Below, piece by piece: positions 23,026 through 28,740 of a stretch of 28,740 nucleotides of DNA (positions are counted from its first letter, which is position 1; the number at the start of each line of letters is the position of its first letter). Source of the DNA: JAWWBS01 sp033720815 (GTDB lineage: Bacteria; Pseudomonadota; Gammaproteobacteria; Natronospirales; JAJUFS01); NCBI GenBank assembly GCA_033720815.1, contig JAWWBT010000012.1, positions 1 through 28,740 of the forward strand, given 5' to 3'. Both the position numbers and the translations under genes were made by a program. A model generated the notes under the pieces. The model was given only the letters and a program-made list of their open reading frames with translations. It was not told where the DNA came from and did no database searches.

Positions 23026-23814
23026 ATGCCCCGAAGTTCCCACAGAAACCGTCCTGACCCGTCTTCCAGCCAGCTCGAACTGTCGCTGGTGAAGCGCGAC
23101 GCACGGCTTGAAAGGGGCATGCCGGACCCGCTGGTACGCCGCTCACCCCGCGCGAAACGCCTGCAGGTAAAGGTGTCACCGTGGAAAGGCATCGAGGTGG
23201 TAGTGCCGATGCGCTGTTCCCAGCGCGAAGCGGATGCCTTCATTGATTCGCACCGCGACTGGATGCGCAAGGCATGGTCGAAACTGGTGAAGGAATATCC
23301 GGAGGCGGCTGGCTGGGAGCTGCCGCAGCATATCCACCTGCCGGTCCTTGATCGCTGGTGGGAGATTCGGCTGGACCCCCTGGGCAAGCGTTTCCGGGCG
23401 GGACGTGAGGTGATCACCCTGGCAGGTAACGCAAGCAGCGCGGAACACGCCTTGAGGTTGCAGCAGTGGGTGCGCCTGCAGGCTTCGCGCATTCTCCCGC
23501 AGCGACTTGCGCCATGGATCGAACGTACCGGGTTGTCACCCGCGAAGGTCAGTATCCGTGGCCAGGCGACGCGGTGGGGGAGTTGTTCGACACAGGGGAC
23601 CCTGTCACTGAATTTTCGCCTGATGTTCCTCGATGCCGAGCTGGTGGATTGCCTCTTGCTGCATGAGCTTTGTCATCTCAAGCACATGAATCATGGCAAG
23701 CGATTCTGGGGACTGATGGAACGCCACATGCCCGATGTGCGCGAACGCGACCGTGCACTGGGCGCTGCGTGGCGGGATGTGCCGGCCTGGGCGCAGGTGC
23801 GCAACGAAAACTAG
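23026..23814 (+). CDS. YgjP-like (DUF45) zinc metallopeptidase domain protein
   Basis: A 262-residue protein with the YgjP/DUF45 features: SPRAKRLQVKVSPWKGIEVVVP near residue 40, the RWGSCSTQGTLSLNFRLMF stretch (183-201), and the metal site H213-E-L-C-H217 followed by H223 in MNHGKRFW. HELCH in this family corresponds to HExxH of the zincins and is similar to the SprT/WSS1 group. The role of bacterial YgjP is unclear; proteolysis is inferred from the motif. The frame is open from 22972, but the ATG at 23026 lies close to the start of the conserved region and no Shine-Dalgarno is strong at either site. The membrane-protein gene starts 37 bases after its stop, so they may be co-transcribed. Confidence 0.85.
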   Translation: MPRSSHRNRPDPSSSQLELSLVKRDARLERGMPDPLVRRSPRAKRLQVKVSPWKGIEVVVPMRCSQREADAFIDSHRDWMRKAWSKLVKEYPEAAGWELPQHIHLPVLDRWWEIRLDPLGKRFRAGREVITLAGNASSAEHALRLQQWVRLQASRILPQRLAPWIERTGLSPAKVSIRGQATRWGSCSTQGTLSLNFRLMFLDAELVDCLLLHELCHLKHMNHGKRFWGLMERHMPDVRERDRALGAAWRDVPAWAQVRNEN

Positions 23815-23851
23815 AAGAAGAGCCGGTGGGTAGCCGGTTAAAGGGGAAAAT

Positions 23852-25165
23852 ATGGACTTTGGACCTCGCCGCATCCGCTCGAACGAATGGATGAAACCGG
23901 TCTTCGGCTGGCCGGTGATGCTGGTATTGCTAGGAGCTGCCTGGTGGGCTGCAATCCGGTTCGGGCTGGACGACCCCGCGAACTGGCCGGCACAGCTGGA
24001 ACAGTGGCAGCGCGATTACGCGCGTGATCCCGTGCCGTTCTACATTGCCGGCGTATCTGCTGTGGCATTCCTCTTCATTCTGGTCAAGCTCATCATCGAT
24101 ACGGTCTCGCTCGCACGGTTTGGCGTGATTTCGCTCGAACCGGATCCGTATCCCGGCTCGGTTGGCGGCCATATTGGTGGTGTGATCCGTCTCGGTTACC
24201 TGCCGGGTGCCAATGATCATGTGACTGTCACCGTGGTCTGCTGGCGGCACTACGTGAAGCGTTCCGGAGGAAAAAGCCAGTCGGCGACAGACCGCCACTG
24301 GTCGATGGATATCCATCCCGAGATCGGCCAGGACTTCAAGCAGGCGGCAGTCCGTTTTACCTCGGATATCCCGCGGGAACTTCCCGCCACGGGCGAGCAG
24401 GGCGGTGACCGTTATCGCTGGCAGGTGCTTCTAAGGGTCGAGCGCCCGGGCAGGGATATCGTGCGCATCTTTACCGTGCCCGTGGAAAAGACCGACATGC
24501 CAAAGACAGCCGCGCGCGAAATGCGAAGGGATTCACAGGCCGGTATTCCGCTCGCCGGTATGGAAATCGAGGAATCCGCAGGGCGTCTTGCCGTGGCTGG
24601 CCGGTTGGGGAGAAACCTTGGCTTCAATGTCATGGTGATGATCTTCGGCGGGCTTTTCACCGGTGCAGGGCTCTTTCTCGGCATCGGCGTGGCCTGGGAT
24701 CATGCGCAGCAGTTACTCGCAGGTGATGCCCATTGGGCCAGCCTGGTCTTTTCGTCACTGTTCGTGTTGATTCCCGGATTCATGGCGCTGGTGTTCTTCC
24801 TTATCGGTTTGGTTATCCTGCTTGCCGGTCTCACCAGCCTGGTCAATCGTCGCCGCATGCAACTCGATGAAGCCATGCTCACGACATCGAACTGGCTCGG
24901 GCAGGATTCGATGCCGCGCGGCGAGATAGAGAGCTTCGAGCTTGCGGAAACCGGCAGCGTGGGTACGCAGACACAGCACGATCTCTTTGCACTCAGTCAC
25001 GAGGGCGATTCGGTAAAGGTTCTCGAAGGCATTCCAGGCCAGCTGGCAGCCCGTGAAATTGCTTCGAAGGTGCAGGAATTCACTGGCCTGCCGGTCAAGG
25101 ATGTCGGCAAGCGCAGCCGACTGAGGAAGCGGCTGGAAAGGATGGCGAAGCAGGGACGTGAATGA
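23852..25165 (+). CDS. Membrane protein of unknown function (DUF3592-like appearance)
   Basis: A 437-residue protein I do not recognise with certainty. Two N-terminal transmembrane helices (about residues 18-38 and 64-88) are followed by a predicted beta-rich soluble domain of about 140 residues with GHIGGVIRLGYLPGANDHVTVTVVCWRHYVK. Two more helices (about 255-285 and 290-330) lead to a C-terminal soluble domain ending in a basic tail (KRSRLRKRLERMAKQGR). The layout, two helix pairs around a middle domain with immunoglobulin-like strands, recalls DUF3592 proteins, but I cannot confirm that. AAAGGGG lies about 6 bases before the ATG. It follows the YgjP-like gene by 37 bases and ends at a terminator shared with the SDR gene. 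Confidence 0.75.
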   Translation: MDFGPRRIRSNEWMKPVFGWPVMLVLLGAAWWAAIRFGLDDPANWPAQLEQWQRDYARDPVPFYIAGVSAVAFLFILVKLIIDTVSLARFGVISLEPDPYPGSVGGHIGGVIRLGYLPGANDHVTVTVVCWRHYVKRSGGKSQSATDRHWSMDIHPEIGQDFKQAAVRFTSDIPRELPATGEQGGDRYRWQVLLRVERPGRDIVRIFTVPVEKTDMPKTAAREMRRDSQAGIPLAGMEIEESAGRLAVAGRLGRNLGFNVMVMIFGGLFTGAGLFLGIGVAWDHAQQLLAGDAHWASLVFSSLFVLIPGFMALVFFLIGLVILLAGLTSLVNRRRMQLDEAMLTTSNWLGQDSMPRGEIESFELAETGSVGTQTQHDLFALSHEGDSVKVLEGIPGQLAAREIASKVQEFTGLPVKDVGKRSRLRKRLERMAKQGRE

Positions 25166-25170
25166 CATGA

Positions 25171-25198
25171 AAAAAGCCCGGCGAACGCCGGGCTTTTT
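25171..25198. terminator. Bidirectional rho-independent terminator
   Basis: GCCCGGC (25176-25182), loop GAAC, GCCGGGC (25187-25193), with an A run before and five T after. It separates the unknown membrane-protein gene from the convergent SDR gene. Confidence 0.92.
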
Positions 25199-25212
25199 CT
25201 TGATGAAGCTGT

Positions 25213-26061
25213 TCACTTCATTGACGGGTATTCCATCCCCGGCAGGAAGAAATCCGGCAGCAGGGGCTTGCCGGGCTCGACCGCATACTTGTCGAAATCG
25301 CTGACACCTTCTTCCTTCAGTACGTCTTCGTCGATGAAGAAGTTGCCGGTGCATTCCTTGCTGTCGCGGGTCAGGATCGCGTGCGCGGCATCCGCGACGA
25401 TCTCGGGTTCGCGGCAGTTTTCCGGTTTCACCATGTCACCCAGCATCTTGATCGCAGCCGTTGCAATGACCGTTTTCGGCCAGAGTGCGTTCACGGCCAG
25501 GCCGCGGTCGGCAAATTCTGCCGACATGCCGAGCACGCACATGCTCATGCCGAATTTCGACATGGTGTATGCCGTATGGTTCTTGAACCACTTGGATTCC
25601 ATGCTCAACGGCGGCGACAGGTTCAGGATGTGCGGGTTATCCGATTCGAGCAGGTAGGGAATCGCCGCCTGCGACGACGCGAACGTGCCACGCACGTTGA
25701 CGCCGAACATGAGGTCAAAGCGCTTCATGCGCGTTTCCAGCGTGCCGGTCAGGTTGATGGCGGAGGCATTGTTGACCAGCACATCGATGCCACCGAATTC
25801 CTGCGCAGCGGCTTTCATTGCAGCTGCAATTTCGGATTCTTCGCGCACGTCGACCTGCAATGCCAGGCCCTTGCCGCCAACCTTGTCCATGTCTTCGGCA
25901 GCAGTGTAGATCGTGCCAGGCAGTTTCGGATGCGGCTTTACCGTCTTCGCCGCGATGACGACATTCGCACCATCCTGCGCCGCGCGCACACCGATTGCAT
26001 GGCCGATGCCACGCGTTCCACCGGTGATGAATACGGTCTTGCCTTTCAGACTCTTCGCCAT
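25213..26061 (-). CDS. SDR-family oxidoreductase (HSDL2-like)
   Basis: A 282-residue short-chain dehydrogenase/reductase. The cofactor motif is TGGTRGIG (13-20), with NNAS at 97-100, S149 in LNLSPPLS, and the catalytic Y165 and K169 in AYTMSK. The segment KTVKPHPKLPGTIYTAAEDM (40-59) is characteristic of the HSDL2 subgroup of SDRs. In animals HSDL2 carries a C-terminal SCP2 lipid-binding domain and is peroxisomal; here that domain is absent. NADP(H) use is probable but not certain, as the basic residue after the first strand is not clear. The substrate is unknown, probably a lipid or fatty acid derivative by analogy. It is divergent from the sulfurtransferase gene, with 104 bases between starts. 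Confidence 0.9.
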   Translation of the reverse strand: MAKSLKGKTVFITGGTRGIGHAIGVRAAQDGANVVIAAKTVKPHPKLPGTIYTAAEDMDKVGGKGLALQVDVREESEIAAAMKAAAQEFGGIDVLVNNASAINLTGTLETRMKRFDLMFGVNVRGTFASSQAAIPYLLESDNPHILNLSPPLSMESKWFKNHTAYTMSKFGMSMCVLGMSAEFADRGLAVNALWPKTVIATAAIKMLGDMVKPENCREPEIVADAAHAILTRDSKECTGNFFIDEDVLKEEGVSDFDKYAVEPGKPLLPDFFLPGMEYPSMK

Positions 26062-26096
26062 GTTGGGTTCCCCGGGACAGCTGCGAGCCGTGTGGC

Positions 26097-26125
26097 TCGA
26101 AATGGATGTCTACGGAGGGTATAAA
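26097..26125 (+). promoter_or_regulatory. Promoter candidate for the sulfurtransferase gene
   Basis: TCGAAA (26097-26102), a 17-base spacer and TATAAA (26120-26125) match the sigma-70 boxes at 4 and 5 of 6 positions. Transcription should start near 26132, giving a leader of about 34 bases. A minus-strand promoter for the SDR gene must also lie in this 104-base gap. Confidence 0.5.
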
Positions 26126-26165
26126 AGAAGCGGTCACTACACAATTGTCGAAATGAAGAGGGCGC

Positions 26166-27002
26166 ATGACTCACTACACGACCCTGGCTGACGCCAGTAC
26201 CCTGGCGGGTCATCTCGATGATCGCGAGTGGCGGATCATCGATTGCCGTTTCGAGCTGGGAAAGCCACATGCGGGACGCGAAGCGTGGAAGCAGGGGCAT
26301 ATTCCCGGCGCGGTCTACGCCGACCTCGAGCGCGATCTCAGTGGCCGGCATGAGCCAGGTGACGGTCGGCATCCGTTACCGAGTACGGAGTCAATCGAGG
26401 TGCTCTGCAATGCGCTGGGAGTCTCGAACGATTCCCAGGTAGTCGCCTACGATGACACTGGCGGCGCCTTTGCCGCGCGGCTGTGGTGGCTGTTGCGCCG
26501 GGTCGGTCACAGCGCGGTTGCGGTGCTGGATGGTGGCTGGTCCGCCTGGGTGGACGCCGGCATGCCCGTGGCAGATACACCCGTTGCGCCACCGCCTGGA
26601 GCATTCATCGCGCACGAACCGCTGGTGAAAACGATTTCCGCTGAAGAGATACTTGCCGACCTGCCACACGAGAACCTGCGCCTGTATGATGCGCGCGGTG
26701 CCAGCCGCTTCAGCGGTGAGGAAGAACCGATCGATCCCGTTGCGGGGCATATACCGGGCGCGGAGAATCGTCCCTTCACCGGGAACCTCGACCAGGAAGG
26801 GCGGTTCCTGCCGGCAGCACGATTGCGCGAGCGCTTCAGCAGCAATTCGCCGGTCGTGCATTATTGCGGGTCGGGGGTCACGGCCTGTCACAACCTGCTG
26901 GCGATGGAAGTTGCAGGTCTTGACGCCGGCTATCTCTATCCCGGTTCGTGGAGCGGCTGGATAGAGGACGATACGCATCCCGTGGAACGCAACGGGGATT
27001 GA
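26166..27002 (+). CDS. sseA: Two-domain sulfurtransferase (3-mercaptopyruvate sulfurtransferase type)
   Basis: A 278-residue protein with two rhodanese domains. The N-terminal one (about 1-135) is inactive, with YDDTGGAFAARLWW in place of a catalytic loop. The C-terminal one (about 160-275) has the active-site loop CGSGVTA with C234 as the persulfide-forming residue. CG(S/T)GVTA is the form typical of 3-mercaptopyruvate sulfurtransferases, while thiosulfate sulfurtransferases usually read CRKGVTA. The motifs GHIPGAVYADLERDLSG and VAGHIPGAENRPF are conserved in the family. The enzyme is cytosolic and moves sulfur from 3-mercaptopyruvate to cyanide or other thiophiles. GAGGG lies just before the ATG. 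The acyltransferase gene starts 26 bases after its stop. Confidence 0.92.
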   Translation: MTHYTTLADASTLAGHLDDREWRIIDCRFELGKPHAGREAWKQGHIPGAVYADLERDLSGRHEPGDGRHPLPSTESIEVLCNALGVSNDSQVVAYDDTGGAFAARLWWLLRRVGHSAVAVLDGGWSAWVDAGMPVADTPVAPPPGAFIAHEPLVKTISAEEILADLPHENLRLYDARGASRFSGEEEPIDPVAGHIPGAENRPFTGNLDQEGRFLPAARLRERFSSNSPVVHYCGSGVTACHNLLAMEVAGLDAGYLYPGSWSGWIEDDTHPVERNGD

Positions 27003-27028
27003 ACGGGTCACGGACTACAGGGCGAGGC

Positions 27029-28036
27029 ATGACGCGAGGCGATAGCAGGGACAAGCCACGGGAGCGCTACCGGCGTCCGGAGGATGACAAGCCTGGCCTG
27101 TTCGCAAGGCTTGGCGTGCACGCAGGCTTCCTTCTCCTTCGGCTGTTGCCTGGGCGCGTGAAGGATTCGCTCGCCCGACGTGTTGGCCCGAAGCTGCTCG
27201 ACAAGCGCTGGCGACGTCGCCAGATCGTCGAGGCAAACCTGGAAACAGCCTTCCCGGAAAAGTCGGCGGAAGACCGCGAGTCGCTGAAACGCGAATTCGC
27301 ATTCCGTTTCCTGCGAATCGCACTGGACCTCGGCAAGGTCTGGTGGGGTTCCAGGCGGTCCCTGCTGGCGAATACTGTTTTCGAGGGCGACGAGATTGTC
27401 GATCGGCTACTCGCCGAGAATCGCCCCGTGATCCTGCTCGGACCTCACACCATCGGCCTGGATATCGGCGGCCTCGCGCTCAGCTGTCGATTTCCCATTC
27501 TTGGTCTCACGAGCGAGCCCAAGTCCGGCCTCGCGGACTGGGCCTTCCTTCGACTTCGCCAGCGTTATTGCGACGAGGTGATCGACCGGACCTATTCCGT
27601 GCGAAAGATGATTCGCGGTGTGCAGTCAGGCAGGGTGCTTTTCTACCTGCCGGACGAGGACCACGGTCACCTGAAGAAATCGGTTTTCGTGCCGTTCTTC
27701 GGTCGTGACACGGCGACACTGCTGGGTGCGGGCAGGCTGCTAGCGCTCGCGAACGCGGAGGTGTGTCCGTTCACGACCGTGTGGAATGCCGAAACCGGCA
27801 AGTACCACGTAAGGATTTTCGAGCCGGTCCAGGGGATGGCGACCAGTGACCCGGTGGAAAACTGCCGCGTGATGCGCGAGCAGCTGGAAAGACTGATCCG
27901 CATCCAGCCCGAGGATTACCTCTGGACACTGCGCATCTTCAACAATGAAAAGAACGGCCGCGCGAACCCGAAATACCCGCCGCCGACGATTCCTTTGCGG
28001 CCCGACGACCCGAATTACGCGGACGACCCTTCCTGA
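27029..28036 (+). CDS. Lipid A biosynthesis acyltransferase (LpxL/HtrB family)
   Basis: A 335-residue membrane-associated acyltransferase. The HX4D catalytic motif is H140 and D145 in GPHTIGLDIGG. Other landmarks are VEANLETAFPEKS (68-80) and FYLPDEDHGHLKKSVFVPFFG, where the family usually has a similar run ahead of the FFG. LpxL-type enzymes add a secondary acyl chain, usually laurate or myristate, to Kdo2-lipid IVA on the inner face of the cytoplasmic membrane. The N-terminal 25 residues are very basic (DKPRERYRRPEDDKP), more than usual. The start at 27029 has GGGCGAGG just upstream; an open frame from 26948 overlaps the sulfurtransferase and is unlikely. Its last 22 coding bases overlap the end of the convergent EamA gene. 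Confidence 0.92.
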   Translation: MTRGDSRDKPRERYRRPEDDKPGLFARLGVHAGFLLLRLLPGRVKDSLARRVGPKLLDKRWRRRQIVEANLETAFPEKSAEDRESLKREFAFRFLRIALDLGKVWWGSRRSLLANTVFEGDEIVDRLLAENRPVILLGPHTIGLDIGGLALSCRFPILGLTSEPKSGLADWAFLRLRQRYCDEVIDRTYSVRKMIRGVQSGRVLFYLPDEDHGHLKKSVFVPFFGRDTATLLGAGRLLALANAEVCPFTTVWNAETGKYHVRIFEPVQGMATSDPVENCRVMREQLERLIRIQPEDYLWTLRIFNNEKNGRANPKYPPPTIPLRPDDPNYADDPS

Positions 28037-28740
28037 GAGTCACTGTCCAGCATTTGCCGAGCGCGCGAAGACTTTTCTTCGCGCACGCGCAGGATGAGGA
28101 CGTTGCCGAATAGAACCAGCGCAAGCCCGAGGACCGCCTCGATCGACCAGGTATAGCCTTCCATGAAGGTCGAGATCACCAGCGCGATGGCCGGTACGGC
28201 GACGGCGGCGTAGGCGCCCCGCGACGGACCGATGTCACGCATCAGCACGAAATACAGGCCCCAGGCCACGACCGATCCGATGAGCGAGAGATACATCAGC
28301 GCTCCCAGGTAACTGCGGGTGAGAATCAGTCCTTCCCAGTCATTGTTCACCGCCGCCCAGGCCAGGCAGGCGGTCGCGCCGGTTGCCATCGCATAGGCAT
28401 TCATCGCGATTACCGAGGTCCCCTCACCAAGCAGCTTGCCGCCGAGAACGTTGCCGAGTGACGCGCAGAATGCCGCAGCCAGCACCAGCAGGATGCCGAG
28501 AAGGATATGTTCGTCCTGCGGCTTGCCGAATTCCGGCAGGAATATCAGGACCAGGCCGATGATCCCCAAGACCGCGGCCACCAGCGTCGCGCCCGCCGGG
28601 CGCCGGCCGAACCACAGCCATTCGTTCAGCAGGTTGAACAGAAGGGTCGTGCTGAACACCAGGGCGACCAGCCCGGTCGTGCGCAGATCGACCGAGTCCG
28701 AGACCCCGACGGTGAGCGGCCGGAACAGGCCGACGGCGCC
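28015..28740 (-). CDS. EamA/DMT-superfamily transporter (N-terminus beyond window)
   Basis: A partial gene; the frame is open to the window end and gives 241 residues. It has about seven hydrophobic helices, including the EamA-like repeats around TTLLFNLLNEWLWFGRRP and SRGAYAAVAVPAIALVISTFMEGYTWS, where the latter is the typical end of the second EamA repeat. The C-terminus is charged (REEKSSRARQ) and cytoplasmic. EamA proteins are drug or metabolite exporters; the substrate is unknown. It is unlike the RarD at 2828 in sequence, so it belongs to a different subgroup. The gene is convergent with the acyltransferase gene and the two coding ends overlap by 22 bases; no terminator hairpin is visible there. 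Confidence 0.9.
   Translation of the reverse strand, partial: GAVGLFRPLTVGVSDSVDLRTTGLVALVFSTTLLFNLLNEWLWFGRRPAGATLVAAVLGIIGLVLIFLPEFGKPQDEHILLGILLVLAAAFCASLGNVLGGKLLGEGTSVIAMNAYAMATGATACLAWAAVNNDWEGLILTRSYLGALMYLSLIGSVVAWGLYFVLMRDIGPSRGAYAAVAVPAIALVISTFMEGYTWSIEAVLGLALVLFGNVLILRVREEKSSRARQMLDSDSQEGSSA

Noticed and set aside
1..28740. CRISPR arrays, tRNA, rRNA, insertion sequences, prophage
   Set aside because: No regularly spaced repeats, cloverleaf sequences, transposase or integrase motifs, or terminal inverted repeats were seen.

Overview
The window is a GC-rich stretch of bacterial chromosome with densely packed genes on both strands and rho-independent terminators at most convergent junctions. 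The gene content points to a Gammaproteobacterium: a SUF-locus Rrf2 regulator of the type found in Xanthomonas and relatives, RarD, a TatD with the usual Asn in place of the first metal His, an LpxL/HtrB-type lipid A acyltransferase (so a Gram-negative outer membrane), a DUF4389 protein and a YgjP-like metallopeptidase. I cannot name a genus. I see no rRNA, tRNA, CRISPR array, insertion sequence, prophage or integrase, so this looks like core chromosome rather than an island.

Layout. Positions 1-1000 hold the start of a SUF iron-sulfur operon on the minus strand (regulator, then sufB running off the window), with a probable regulator-binding site over its promoter. Positions 1100-5270 hold five plus-strand genes, mostly for membrane proteins: an Mpo1-like protein, a DUF2254 protein, RarD, a membrane-anchored NERD protein and a TMEM175-like channel. 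Positions 5320-8900 hold a divergent KamA-family radical SAM aminomutase, a small SnoaL-like lipoprotein and an M20 peptidase. Positions 9000-11300 hold a PadR regulator overlapping a DUF2306-like membrane protein gene, then a TPR protein. Positions 11380-16270 hold a class III aminotransferase, tatD, a DUF4389 gene and an ABC-2 exporter pair. Positions 16370-19600 hold a glutathionyl-hydroquinone reductase, a VWA-membrane-FHA protein and an Asp/Glu racemase family protein. Positions 19690-25165 hold a large secreted beta-propeller amidohydrolase, then divergently a YgjP-like peptidase and an unknown membrane protein. Positions 25210-28740 hold an HSDL2-like SDR, a two-domain sulfurtransferase, the acyltransferase and a partial EamA transporter.

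How the genes work together. Clear partnerships are the SUF regulator with sufB, the ABC ATPase with its permease (4-bp overlap), and padR with the membrane gene it overlaps. The sulfurtransferase and acyltransferase are probably co-transcribed. The rest look like independent transcription units.

The points most worth following up are three. The KamA-family enzyme keeps its cluster cysteines, carboxylate-binding Arg and PLP Lys but appears to lack both aspartates that recognise lysine. The VWA-FHA protein has Gly in place of the usual FHA phosphate-binding Ser. Palindromic operator candidates lie over the suf and padR promoters. I do not see a clear multi-gene system of a new kind.
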